A stretch of DNA of 64,000 nucleotides, taken from NCBI GenBank assembly GCA_013397935.1, contig VZRN01005169.1, forward strand, positions 2,078,482-2,142,481, written 5' to 3'. Positions 38,830 through 51,232 of this stretch are shown in pieces. Position numbers and translations under genes: made by a program. The notes beneath the pieces were generated by a model that made no database searches, was not told the DNA's origin, and worked only from the letters and a program-made list of their open reading frames with translations. Each line of letters opens with the position of its first letter. Positions within the stretch are counted from its first letter, which is position 1. Source of the DNA: Dasyornis broadbenti (taxonomy: Eukaryota > Chordata > Aves > Passeriformes > Dasyornithidae).

Positions 38830-39232
38830 CTAGAGAAGCTTCAGAAGAATAAGAAAATATGGTTTATGAGAAACGAATGAAGGAAATTAATAACCTGTTG
38901 TGGGACTAGTAGTGGTCTTCAGGTACTGCTGCAGTGTGAAAGGGAGGAATCTATTCCTCAGGCCAGTGCTGGAAAGGATTAGAAATGAGTTTCAATCAAA
39001 GCAAAGACATTAGGGGATAAAAAACCTAAACAAATCCTCTTTTGAACTGTGGGTAGGGAAACATTGAGCAGACTGTCTGGGACATTGTGATGACTCCATC
39101 TCTGGAAATCTATGAGAAGACCTCAAACAAGCATCTGTCAGGACTAATACATCTGCTGTTGGTGCGTTTTAGGACAGGGGATGGATGAGATAGCCTCTGA
39201 GATCCCTCTCAACCATATGAGACTATGACACA
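38830..39232 (+). mobile_element. Old, highly diverged CR1 copy
   Basis: The order of weakly conserved blocks follows an older CR1 subfamily: GGCTAGAGAAGCTTCAGAAG, ACTAGTAGTGGTCTTCAGGT, ATGACTCCATCTCTGGAAAT, a GGACAGGGGATGGATGAGA segment, then CCTCTGAGATCCCTCTCAAC and a terminal ATGAGACTATGA. Divergence is far higher than in the copy just upstream, so it is a much earlier insertion. Confidence 0.7.
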
Positions 39233-41321
39233 GAAATGAATAATTCACTTTTTATATTTGCAGAGATTTGGAAATAAATAATAACTGAAAGTCTAATCTT
39301 AGCAAAACTCAGAAGACCAGGGAAAGCACATATAAATCATTGGTAATAAAATAATTTATACTGCATTGCAAAGGTGCTCAGCACCTAGACTGTTAGGCAG
39401 CTTTTCATAATACCTCAACTACAATTCAAATGTCAAATGAAAACAGGCTTGCTAAGTCTACCAACCAACAATTTTGAGATTTTCTAGGTGAATTGCCATA
39501 TGAATTTTGAAAAGTAGAGCAAGTAAGGAGGAGAAATAGTCCCTTCTAACTTGTAAGGTGTCAGATCTTTGACTGTACATGATCCATCACTGTGACAAAG
39601 ACAACATTAGATTAATTTTCACCCAGTTTTATTGCTGAATCTACTTGCTGTATAGTCTGTGCAACAATTTAGCATAGCCAGGCACCCACACATAGGGAAG
39701 AAATGGATATTTGAAGTATATCTCTCCCAAAATAGCCCATGTTAGTTAATAGCATCAGTACTATTTACTCTGGAAGCATGCGTTTGAACAAAACAGGGCC
39801 TGCCTACAACAGATTAAAAACAGATTAAAAACATTTGTTTTAAAAAGGTTAAACTACATATGAATAATTTATTCAAAATGCTCCATGTAATTAGCAATAC
39901 AGGAATTATTTGGTAATAACTAAACCATTACTGTGCACTTTCTGCATAATCATAACAGCCTCTACTGCCAGCCTATGAAAATGGTATACGAACCCAGCAG
40001 CAATTTCTCAGATAATCTGCTTTTGCACAAGCACTTTTGGTGCTACTGAAACAATTTTGGCTAGATTAACAGTAACAGTTGCCCTATATAAGAATAGTAT
40101 TTTTAATTGGTTTTAATGCTTCTTTCACTGATTGCTACCAGTTTAAACCCTGTCCTGAAAAGTTTGATCTACAATACTTTCGCCTAGAACTTCATAGTTA
40201 TCTTGTTTGGAGTGATGCCTAAATAAAGCATCTCTTTTGTTGGCATATCCACATTTATCTCGGGTTCTGAAATAATTTTGGTATGGAATACTCATCATTT
40301 AAAAGCTTCTTTCTGTGATGGCCATCACCCTTAGGTTTACATGGCTTTTATTGTGGCACCCCATTAGAAGGTATTTGTTCTTTCATTCGCCTTCATTCAG
40401 TGCATATGTGGGTGCAGGGGCTGACACAGACACTTTGCTTGTTTTGATTGCTCCTATCTGTGCTTCACTGAGTGTGTGGAAGATCAGGGAGGTGAAGGAA
40501 GGGGAAGGACGAAGAGCAGGTCTGGAATCTTGCACAGAAATTTCTCAAGAAACAGCAAGTGGCAAAAGATGAACTGAGGTACTAGACAAATTCTTCCTTA
40601 AACATTTTCAAATAAAGCTTCTAATTCCAGAAGCATGGGCCTTTTCTCATTCCTCAAATGTCACTGGATGATGAATACAGAAATTTCCAGTTTTTTTCTT
40701 TTCATCTCCAGTTTAGGCTTCACCAAACTTGACAGAACCTGTTCGTCTCAACACCACCGAGGTCCTTTGTTATTTGGGTGCATACGCTGGGGCCTCAGGG
40801 AGAGTTTTCCTGATTCTAAATCTCAGATCTGTGGACATACATCAATGCCTAACTCTGGATCTTGTACTTCAGAGGACCCTTACCTGGTGTAGCCTGTGGT
40901 TTGGAGATGTTGGAACAATGTTCAGCAAATCATTTAAAGCTCTCTGCTTTATGGTGGAGAGGTTTAGACACTAACATTGACCTGCCAAAGGAAGAAACCC
41001 GATTTAAAGGAGCATGTGGGTGGAAAGTGGAAGGCAGGAAGGGAATGATAAAATGTGCAGCATGAAAATAAGTGAGAGGTGCAGAGCCAGCTGAACACTG
41101 GACTTGTGGCTGGACGTGAGCGCAGGACAGAGAAGATACAGACGATAGGGTTTTACTGTCTAATGTGGTAAAGCTGCCCAGATGACAAAGGCCAAGTTTT
41201 TAACAGCTTCTCTGATTTTGATGTAGTGTAGCATAGAGGATTAGGCATTGGTACAAGATGCATAAAAAAAAGCCCTTCCAAATCAGTCCAAACGGAGACC
41301 AAAACCTGACTTTACACTTTG

Positions 41322-41685
41322 GAATCATGAAACAGCCTGGGTTGCAAAGGACGTTAAAGTTTATCGAGTTCCAACCCCTCTGTCATGAGTAGGGACATCT
41401 TCCCCTATCCCAGGTTGCTCCAAGCCCCATCCAACCTGGCCTTGGACATTTCCAGTGATGGGACAGACACAGCTTCTCTGGGCAGCCTGTACCAGGGCCA
41501 CACCACCCTCAAAGGAAAGAACTTTTTCATAATAGCCAATCTAAACCTACTCTCAGTTTAAACCCATTCCCCCTTGTCCTGTCACTCCACGCACTTGTAA
41601 ATAGTCTTTCTCTACCTCTCTTGCAGGTTCCCTTCAGGTCACAATTAGGTCTCTACCCCAGAACAATCTTCCCAGCCCTTTAACA
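41322..41685 (-). mobile_element. CR1 LINE 3' fragment
   Basis: The plus strand runs from GAATCATGAAACAGCCTGGG through ATCGAGTTCCAACCCCTCTG, CCCATCCAACCTGGCCTTGG, CACAGCTTCTCTGGGCAGCC and GTTTAAACCCATTCCCCCTT to TTCCCTTCAGGTCACAATTA. About 360 bases on the minus strand. It lies some 550 bases upstream of the terminal exon acceptor, inside the presumed last intron. Confidence 0.95.
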
Positions 41686-42233
41686 AAGATGCGATGACAA
41701 GAACACATGGATCAGTTTTCTGCTAAGGTGCCATAAAATGAAAGTGTCCATGTAGACGCTTCTGAGCTACTTTGACCTGTCCTTTACTCTTTCATTTTCT
41801 GTAAACTGAACATTTTTGGTTGTTGCTGCTTGTTTTTTTTCTTACGCCTCTTTAGGAGTTTTCTTTCTTAGGAAAACTTAACGGGTACATCTCTGCTAAG
41901 ATTTAGGATCAATTAGACTGTGCATTTTGCCAAACATGGTCAAAAAAATTCCAAGCAAACTTATTTATGAGCTTCTCTGCTATCACCCATTACTCACTGG
42001 CAAGAAAGCCTGAAGAACACTTTGCAAATGTCTGAGTTTTGCTGTTTGCATGCTGAGCTGAAGCCATGAACTTAATTTTCAAAAGTAATGAGTACACAGG
42101 CCTGCTCATTCCAGATGGTGGAAGAACTTTGTTGGTCTATGAAAGTACAGGACATAATAACCCACAGAATATCCCAAAAAGAGGCACTGATGAACATCAC
42201 TAAAATTGTCTTTGTTTTTGTCCTTCTTTCTAG

Positions 42234-42318
42234 AATTCGTACCCATGCTGCTCCTCTTGAAGAGATAAGTATTGATGACCCTGAATTTGGAAATGTAAAG
42301 AACTGCAGACAGTTGTAA
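42234..42318 (+). CDS. 3'-terminal coding exon of the unrecognised gene
   Basis: One of the best acceptors in the window (a 25-base T/C tract ending CTTCTTTCTAG) precedes a frame that needs one base to complete a codon, exactly what the exon ending at 24404 leaves. It encodes IRTHAAPLEEISIDDPEF, then GNVKNCRQL and TAA at 42316-42318. The C-terminus is acidic, with a Pro-Leu-Glu-Glu start and no CAAX box or membrane anchor. It is followed by about 470 bases of 3' UTR-like sequence with two AATAAA signals. I do not recognise the C-terminus. The phase match alone has a one-in-three chance of arising randomly; acceptor, stop and poly(A) signals add to it. Confidence 0.5.
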
Positions 42319-42454
42319 CAGAGGAGGATCAAGGAAGACACAGCAGAGCTCTCCCTTGGAAACATGCAGTGTTATTGTGCATTGTATCCTGCTGTCAGCT
42401 TTACATTTCAGAACTGAGCACGACACCTCAAGCATGCCCGCTAAAACAAATTTG

Positions 42455-42460
42455 AATAAA
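42455..42460 (+). promoter_or_regulatory. Proximal poly(A) signal AATAAA
   Basis: A canonical hexamer 137 bases after the stop codon. No strong GT-rich element follows closely, so it is the weaker of the two sites. Confidence 0.3.
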
Positions 42461-42788
42461 AATTCATATTACAGCAGTTCTGCTACCTGGAAACCTCTAT
42501 CAACGATATCCAATTTTGCTCCAACGTACATCGCCCATGCTTAAGTGTGTTGCAGTCTGTGTTATTTCCTTGTGTGTCTGTAGGCCTGCTAAGATTTATA
42601 GTTAATTCCATCCCATTGACACTGCACTGGAAAAGAAAGCTCTGCAAACACAATGAATGTACACGGAAATATCTCCTGCAAGAAAACAGAGGAAACTTCT
42701 CTTTTGCAATATATTGTACACAAAGCAGATGCTGATGTTTAGTGCGGGTTTTGATAGCAACTAATTTGCCTATACTATTTGTGGTATC

Positions 42789-42794
42789 AATAAA
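42789..42794 (+). promoter_or_regulatory. Distal poly(A) signal AATAAA
   Basis: A canonical hexamer 471 bases after the stop codon, followed within about 50 bases by a T/G-rich stretch. It is the likeliest 3' end of the gene ending at 42318. Confidence 0.45.
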
Positions 42795-45700
42795 AAATGT
42801 TCTTCATTTTACAAATTATAAAATATCAGAGAACTAAGTCGTATGTTTGAGATAGTGATGATTTCTATAAGTTCAGTCCCTTTGGTACTTTCAGGGAGAT
42901 ACAATGAGAAAAAAAAAACTTTAGAAAACAAACGTGTTCACAGACTACTTGTAATCACCTCTTCAGATCATCTTAGCTTTTCGGCTTATGAGGTACATAA
43001 ATTTAATTTATTATGTGGGAAGGAGAGTTTTGGAAAGAGCTTAGGCCTCATTTCCTCCTTATGGCCTCTGCTGTCTGGGCTCTTGAGCATTTTTCTGTCT
43101 TGAGGGAACTCTGTCATGTGCTGAGCATCCTGTTGAGTTTAGTAGGAATAAAATGCACATTCATAGCCCTTTGCAAAATTAGGTTCTTTACATTGCATAT
43201 GCATTAGAGATAGATTTCATGGCCGTGTCACAAATATAATGGTATTCGTGTGCATATCTCCCTCAAAATATCTCATTATATGTCTTACCTCAGTACACCT
43301 CAGCTGGAAGGACTTTCTGCATTCTGTGTTAAAAAGAGTTTTTTTCAGATCATATATTCATTGTTACCTGAATAAAAATGATAGGAGTAGATTGTAGAGA
43401 ATGATCAGATGTAGTCTGTGGTTAAAATATTAGCTATTAAGTAATTTAAGAGTCCAGAAAAAAAAAAAAAAATCAATCCTTCCTGCTAAGTGTTCAGTAT
43501 AAGAAAAATGAAAACTTGCCTAATACAAATCATATATGAGTGATGTTAACAGTCTCTCTACTTTGAAGCTGATCAGAAATACTAAGGGAAACTAATTTCT
43601 TCCACTTCAATTAATTTGATTCTCCAACAGGATGTCCTTGTATGTTCAGCAGCCCTTCTGTTGTACTTCATCTAAGAAACTTGTTTCCCAACTTTTGTCA
43701 CATTAGATAACTACAAAAGCACATTATATATGTGTTTCTTTTTAAGAAGCAGCACATTTGTCTAATATAAAATTATTAAAATAATCTCTAGTTCAAGACT
43801 CCTAGCAAGATTTCAATGTCTAAGATCCAGCTTTGTACTCAGATCACAGAAGTTCAAACCTAAGTGATAATGGATTGGTTTCTAACAAGCATCCATTACC
43901 CTGTTCTAAATATTAAAGCACACACAGTGACAGACCCCCCCAGACTACAATACTTCATAATGGAAGAGCATCTCACTCTTTCCTTACAGCTTCCCCTCAT
44001 ACTGTTAGTTTTCCTACTGTTCAAACAGAAACTCTGTTTTGGTAGCAGCTTGTTGAGAGAACTCCGTGTTTTCCCAGTATGCACTTGAGGAAGATTAATG
44101 AGTCTTACTAACATGCCAAGTCAATCTGTTCCCTGCTGTCAATCACCTCCCCTAGAACAAGAATGTGTCTGTCTCACTGGCTATATTTTCATGCAGATAC
44201 CCTGCAAAAGTTTAATTAAAACGCTAACCACAACTGATCATGAAACACACACCAGAACACTATTTAAGAAATAATTGGATAAGTATTAGATAAGCCTTTT
44301 TATGAAGAACTTTTTCTCCAAGGGGTCAGTGAAGACAAAGGGAAGAATAAACAATATGAATAGTTTGACAGTGATTCTTATGATTTAATTTTGATTTCTG
44401 CTGTTGGATGTTTCAGCCTATTTTAAAAAGTGATATCTACTTGCAACATCCTACTTGACTGTTGTCCAAGAATAAATAATTTACATTTAAAAAGAGGTAC
44501 AATATTGCTTTTAGCTTGGCAGCTGGAAGGGGAGCCTGGAGAAGAAGAAATTTTGTAAATAGGGAAGGCAGATGACAAGTTTTGCAAGACTGACTTTTCA
44601 TGGCAGCAAGCAATAAGGTGTCAGTCTATGCTACTACATCCATTTTAAAAGAAAGAAATTAAGAAGCAGTGTAGGAATTTCTCATTCTCTTGTATACCAT
44701 GGAGTTCCAGTGTGTCCTATCATTGGTGCAAGTTAAAAACTGTGGGGTGGTATAGTTCTACCTACCCTGCATTACATAAAATCTGAAAAAGTGTAGCCTT
44801 CAAGTCTGAAACAGCTAAATTTGGCATATTACAGGTTAACGATGAGTGATGCAGAGCATGGATGAATTGAGCAGCACAGTCAGAGCTGACACAGTGGAGG
44901 GAACCGTCCTTTGAGAAGGCAGTAATGGGAGCCAGGGGAACCCCAAGGGGAAGTCAATAATGTTTGGGAAAAAAGTGAAGGAGTGGAGCAGAAGCAAAGA
45001 GAAATGTGAAAGTTTATTTGTGGAAGACTGAGGACCACTTCCAGAGGACAAACCCCAGAAAATCTGAAACCCCGTTCTACTTTCATTTCTCAAGTTTTGC
45101 AGTTGTTAAGTGTTATCCTCATAGCATAAAATGAAATTTAAAAAAGTAGGATATAAAAATATGTAGAGATATATGTGTATATTTCTAGAACAGATTGTTA
45201 ACAACAGTCATTTCTCTTGTCCTACTGAAGTAGGTCAGCTTCTAATCCGTTTTCTAGTTAGCAAAGTGGTCCAAATCGTATGAAAGTTCAGAAAGCCCCA
45301 GAAAAACATAAAAAGTTAAGGAACTGCAGACACTTTTAACACTGAAACCCATTTATTTTTTTCATAGGCAGTAAATGTTGGTGAATTGGCCTAATATGAG
45401 AACATTAAGAACAAGGAATGATTATAATTGCAGAGGTATTACATCTTTGAGGGAGAAAAGGCAGCAGTCACGTGGCCTGTTGCAGAGAGCACACGTGTTG
45501 TCCCCACACATCACAGTCATTGGAAGAGGAGATGGACTATCCCCATCTTTTCTAGTGGTTGGATGCACAGCCCAAAATATTGAAAAAGGTTTCAGTGGAC
45601 AAAATTCTGGCAGGGTTGTTGAATTTTGTCCCCTACCACAATGGCTGCTGGTAGGACTGTCTAGCACTTAAAAGTTGCTTTTCTGGCTTTTTTTGTCTGC

Positions 45701-46832
45701 TTGGTCCGGGCTGTTGTCAGCTAATTTTATTAGGTTAATTCTCACAGTTCTTTCAGCTGCAGGCTCTCACTTCAGTCCTCTAGTTGTCTTGCAATTTCTC
45801 TGCTAGATCATCTGCTTTTGGTCCACTTGAGCAAGTCTAATTTGTTTGGGATTTGCATGTTGAAAATGTCCTGGATCAATGTCTCTCCTTTCTATATATC
45901 TGTGAGGAAAAGAAAAAAACAGCCATGCAATTCATTTGCATGACTAGGAGGACAGAAGATAATACACCACATTAGTATTCAAACATGGACTACTGAAGTT
46001 TTAAGTAGTTAGAGGTCCTAAGAAGGTTGGGTGGGGACATCAGTTCCTGAAGAGATCATGGGAAGTTTAAAGACAAAAAGGAACGCGCTGTTGTTGCAGT
46101 TGTCAGGCCCAGAGTGCCACATACATCTGGTCCCTCCTCCTGTCCCCATCACATGAATGTTCTCACCAAAGCTGTGTCTTGGGCTTTGGGCTTTGGAGGA
46201 GGCCTAGCTGTGCCTGGAGAGGTCTGAGAGGATCATGTCTTGGACGATGCCACCAGGTCTTGGTTTGGAAGTGGGATGAGCTGGAGATGTGTTGAGGATC
46301 CTTTGACGAGGTGGCCCCAGGGCTTCTGTTGAACACTCAACACTGCTCTGCTGACAGGAATCTGTGAACACTGAAGCATTCCATTGTCATCAGCCATCCA
46401 ATTATCTTATGAAAATCACTTTAAAAAGCAAAAGTGCATCTCACAGCCCTAGTTGGCTCAGTCCTTTCTCTAAGGGTAAATACTCACTTTCTCTTTTTGA
46501 ACTGAGCACTTCTCTGTTGATAGAAGCCTCAGCCTCAGTCTGCCTTGTCAATGTTTAGTTTTCCAGAGAGTTTTTCCATTGGTCTTCTCAGACAGAAAGC
46601 CGCTCTGTGGTTCCATCTAAGGGGCAGACCCGGTCCTTCCCCATGACCTGCTGTCTCTGCAACAGTGGTGCAGAGTTCCTTCCCATGAGGTCTGCTGAAA
46701 GTAGATATTCTTGGGGCTGACAGAGAAAGAGAAGTTATGACAATGCTGTTACGTCTACAGGTCATGTAGAGACAGAACCTGAGTGTGACAACCCCACCAT
46801 GAAGAACGTTTCCTCCCAACTTCCCTGCTTAG

Positions 46833-46897
46833 GACACTGCGGGCTCAAGATGGAAATCAAGAAACTGGGGAGTCTGGGCTGCAGTGCAAACTGAAAG
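46833..46897 (+). other. Isolated candidate exon with strong splice signals
   Basis: The acceptor TTTCCTCCCAACTTCCCTGC followed by TTAG, and the donor AAG|GTAAGTGAG, are the best-matched pair I see in the window; they enclose 65 bases. Two of three frames are open (for example TLRAQDGNQETGESGLQCKLK split over the exon, of which LRAQDGNQETGESGLQC is the core). No in-phase partner exon was found nearby, so it may belong to a non-coding RNA, to another gene, or be fortuitous. Confidence 0.3.
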
Positions 46898-47340
46898 GTA
46901 AGTGAGAGTGATGGCTCTGACGTGATTTATGTTACTTGAGAGTCTGGTGGCATGTGAAGATGGGGAATAACTGAGGGTTGTGTCCATGGGGAACAAGAAA
47001 AAGTTGTCTTTTCAGTTGTTCCATGCATCATGGATGCAGAGCAGGAGCTGCTGAGGGAATCCTTAGAAGAAGCTGCAGCGTCCACAGAGCTCTGCTGAAT
47101 CCAGAAAGGGAGCAGTCTGTCTCCTCCGAGGTTCCCAGAATTTATTGGACTTGTGTCCAAGGTTATAGTTCCTTCCTTCTCTTTACTGTCAGCAGTTCAA
47201 ACTTGTTGAGGGTAGAATGACATTTCGAGAGTTTATTGAGTGGGTCTAAGTATGCATTTCTTCCCTGAAATTTCAAGTGGGACATCCTGAGAAAACATTT
47301 AAGAAAGTTTGACAGATTCACAAATTCAGAGAATATTCTG

Positions 47341-47415
47341 AGTTGGTTTGGTTTTGTTTTTTGTTTTTGTGAGGTTTTTTGTTTGTTTGTTTGTTTTTTG
47401 TTTTTTTATATTTTT
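47341..47415. repeat. GTTT-rich low-complexity tract
   Basis: GGTTTTGTTTTTTG followed by four GTTT units and a T7 run. Almost only G and T on the plus strand. No adjoining retroelement body recognised. Confidence 0.85.
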
Positions 47416-50400
47416 GATGCTTTGAACTTTTACTGTCAAACACAGAAACTATTAATAAAAACACCCCAGGCACAGACCATTGGAAATACCATATACATTG
47501 ATAAGGACTTTGATACTTCAATTTTAGTATTGAATAACTGCAGATGCCCAACACATGCCCATATATGCTACATATTTGAGTTGCACAGTGTGGTTAGGGT
47601 ATGTCTGGATACCTGGTATGCAAGTTTAATGTATAAACTGCTCTTAAAATTCTTGATTATATCCTTAGCCAGGTTCTACTGAATTATTAGGACTCATTGA
47701 CAGGTAAAAAATAATCGTGAATCCAAGTTTGCGTGGTGCTGTCAAGAATAAGAATTTGTCTTAAAGGTATTAAGTTTTAAGTGTGAGAGTTAAACCACAT
47801 AAAATAGAAAGTATGATATGAAAAAAACCTAGCAAATCTAAATTATCATTAAAACACTCCTCAGAAAATTAACTTCTATTTATGGTCACGCTATTCAACA
47901 AGAGAAGGCCAGATGTTTCCCAGTCATACAAGAGGTCATAAGAAGGAATATCCATCTCTCATTCCCAAACTAGTTCTCATTCTTCCTGGAAGACACTTTT
48001 TTAATAATCAAATGAGATTAATCAATACCTGGATTTATCTGATTAACACATTTAAGTAAGTCACAAGCCTCTGCAATGGAAGTTAACAAGGACTGACTGT
48101 CCAGGGGATTTTTAACAATTCATTTTTCTTTACTGAGGTGAGAGAGGTTCTGATTAATTCCAGCTTTTCCCTCTCTGTCCTGTAACAGATCAAATACATT
48201 AAATTGACTCAGAATTACCTGGTCTACTTGAAAAAACAAAAGAGAAGGGCAGGAAAAAAGCCAGATATATTCTCTATTCACCTTACTGCCTGATAAACAA
48301 GACAAAAACAACTCAAATGTGCCAGATGCAAACTCACTGCTGCTTTTCTGTGAAATTTAAAGACAAGACTTCAGTAAAGGCCATTCAATAAATATCTGCT
48401 GTAGCTAATCAGAGCAATCTGAATGCTGGAACTAGCTTTGCATGTCTGCAATGGGACAAATCAGATACCTGCTCGTAGCACACCAGAGTTTCCAACACTT
48501 GGGCTCTAAAAGACATAATCAAAATGTTTCATGAGGTGTAACTTGCACAACTCTACTTCCTCAATAATTAAAGAAACGTCTCAGACTCTGTGCACGTGCT
48601 CCAGCAGGAGTGGTGCCACTCAGAAATAAATTGCATGTCTGCTTTAGATTCTTCCCCAGCAGTATTAGAATCTGTCCAGTAAAATGATATTAACTTAATT
48701 TGCCATAGTTCTAATTTACATTGCCATTAATGAGAACACAAGTTTTAAATCACAGACGTGGAAGTACTATTGTGCATCCAGCTTATTTCGACTCCACTCA
48801 GGGTGATAAGGCATTCTCTAGACAATTTTAATTATGAGTAATTTGTAAAAGTAATAAGAACTGCTTTTTATTACAGGCAATAAAAATCAATTCTTCATTC
48901 AATTATCTTTTCTGGCTATGATATGATAGCTGCCCTCAGTGAGTGCAACAGGAAATAAAAAAAGCTGAGCTAAATCCTAAGGAAAATAAGTATTAAAGAA
49001 AAAGACAATAGCACTATTAAAAAAAAAAATAAAAGTATTTCATCTCTATTTCAACTTCTTGTCATAAGGACATGATAATAAATGCCTGATAATATTGCTA
49101 CAATCCTTTTTCTTTAAGACACCAAATTCACTTATATTGACATTATTTTAAACATAGGACCAATTTCATTGATGCAGTAGGATAATTCTCATGGTTAAGA
49201 TGCAGCAAAAATATAAATCTTCGTAGGATCAGGGTGGTGGTGAAGAAAAGCATTTTAGATGTAATTAGCTTTCATGCAGTAAAACTTGTTGAATTAGAAG
49301 TTAGACATTAGCTCTAATTTTAGCAGGAATTAGAGCTTAAAATCCCAGATACTTTCTATTTAATAATACACAAGGCTTTATGCAGGAATGTTTTTCACAC
49401 AGGAATGTATCTGGGGAAAAGTCCCTTGTTTTGATCTGTATTTTTCTTTTTCATTTCAAACTTTTCTATTCAATTAGAGGAGGCTGGAAAAAAAAATCAA
49501 ACAATTGAATCTGCATTAAAAGCTCATTTAATAAATGAATTTTGTATATTTTGAATTATTTGTTCATCCATTCTCAGTTCCAGGGCAATTGAAGCTGAGG
49601 AAAAAGAGTGCCTGATTTCCTTTTGAAGGTGGGACCTGATTTTTGTTTAGTGTAGTTTCCTCACCTGCCAGAAGTGTGAGATTTTCATGGAAGTGATAAA
49701 TTGAGCCTCCAGTGCAGGAGGATTTGAGAATGGGTCACTTTACCCCAATAACTTTGCTGTCCCTTCTTAATCAGGAAAAGATAAGGTACATTTGTCTGAA
49801 TGTTGATCCGGAACATTAGAAATTAACAAAGACTGTTTAATGAGCAAACTATTCAAGGAATAGACAAATCAAAAAGGTGTTTGGGGAGCCCATTTTTTAC
49901 AACTTTTCTGGCATAACACATCTCTGATAAGGCAGCAGTGGATGTCAGCTCTAGTCAGGAGCCATTTCTGGAGCACTTCATTAAAACAAATCCATATAAA
50001 ATATATGCTCTGGATTGTCTTTTCCTCAGCCTTTCTCAAATCTTCAACTGCATACTTGTAGTTTATCTCCTTTTTCTTTTCAGTTGTGTGGTAGAAGTTT
50101 ACCTCCTTCTCTTGAGTTCTGTATGTCATTTACAAAGAAGGGATCAGTAAGAAATTTTATGATTAATGTTTATAATAAAATTTCTTGTTTGTGAATATTT
50201 GGGAAGAATGAGCTTTATGATGTCATGGTAACATCAAGTTTGTAGTCAAGTTTTCAGATCCTGCTCTGAAAAGGGCTCTGTTAATTGGAAACCTGTACCT
50301 ATAGCAACAGAAATGCACATCCTTCAGTGACATTTTCCAACCAAGATTTTTCTTGGGAAAAGCGTCTCAAAGCACTGCTTTTAGAGGAACATTCAGTTCA

Positions 50401-51112
50401 CAAGTAAAGAAGGAAATAAACTGGAATACAGATTTTCTGCCATCAGTAGATTGATCTTGATTCCTTTTAGTCCTTCACAAAATTCTGATTTTAATCAGAT
50501 AAATTTGAAATAAGACACCCACAAGACATCAACATGTAATATTTAGGCTTTTAGAAAAGCAGGGTAAAATGCTGTAATAAATATACTATTTTCAGAGTAT
50601 GATGTGTCCAGATCTGGTGCCAACAGGAGGTCATGTTCTCCTGCCTTCAGAAGTGATTCTGAAGAGGACTGACATAGCCTAACCCCAAAAACTCTCCCTT
50701 GCAAATTTACTGCCATAAAAATGGGTGCTCATTATACTGACAAGATCCAGTCTTAATATTGGCAGGTGCAATGAAATTTTCCTCTGCATCACAGTTCCTG
50801 AGCTATACCATCCTTGTTATTGCACTCCCGAAACCCTCTTAAGTAGAGAACTTGGCATTTGCATAAATTCCCTGAGGATCTATGAAGAAAATGTTCCAAG
50901 GCCCTCCGGGGCTAAGTGTGTCTGGTGAAGTATATGAATAAATCTGTCAGTTTTGAATCATTAGGAATGGATGGCTTTAGGGTTGATTTTAAATGGGTGC
51001 CAGTATATCTCAGGGTTTTACTAAAGACAGAAGATGGGCAGGATAAGCTCATATTATTCTCGTTGGTTGGATAGGGTTAATGAGAGTGTTACCAGGAATT
51101 GTGTGGGAGTTA

Positions 51113-51232
51113 TAGAATCAGAGAATCACAGAATCATTTAGGTTGAAAAAGACCTCTAAGATTATCAAGTCCAACCATTAACCCAGCACTGCCCAGTCAC
51201 CACTAAACCATGTCCCTAAGTACCGCATCTAC
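51113..51232 (-). mobile_element. CR1 LINE 3' fragment (different subfamily)
   Basis: The plus strand begins ATAGAATCAGAGAATCACAG, then AATCATTTAGGTTG and AAAAAGACCTCTAAGATTAT, and ends CACTAAACCATGTCCCTAAG. The CCAACCATTAACCCAGCACT block marks a subfamily distinct from the TTGGAAGGGACC copies elsewhere. About 120 bases. Confidence 0.95.

Larger units (their letters stand above)
24405..42233 (+). other. Presumed long intron (about 17.8 kb)
   Basis: If the exons at 24310 and 42234 are joined directly, this is one intron beginning GTGAGT and ending in a long T/C tract plus TAG. It holds five CR1 copies (26012, 30790, 38595, 38830, 41322), a MIR relic at 36120, a T-rich tract at about 36303-36322, and the alternative exon candidates treated in the findings. 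Remaining stretches, including the GC-richer block at 35640-35990 with opposing open frames, hold nothing I can name. Confidence 0.4.
42319..42820 (+). other. Presumed 3' UTR
   Basis: Sequence from the stop codon to just beyond the distal AATAAA. T/G-rich DNA follows from about 42840 (GTATGTTTGAGATAGTGATG), consistent with a downstream cleavage element. No repeat interrupts it. Confidence 0.4.
42830..51112. other. Largely non-coding stretch
   Basis: No gene supported. It contains an A run (about 43459-43473), a GC-richer block at about 46080-47160 with one isolated exon candidate, a GTTT-rich tract at 47341-47415, an A run near 49019-49030, and two octamer motifs near 45.9 kb. Open frames up to 99 codons have no recognisable protein. 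Confidence 0.45.

Noticed and set aside
42288..42302. Similarity to the muscle microRNA miR-1 core (GGAAATGTAAAGAA)
   Set aside because: It differs within the seed, lacks a hairpin, and falls in the terminal coding exon.
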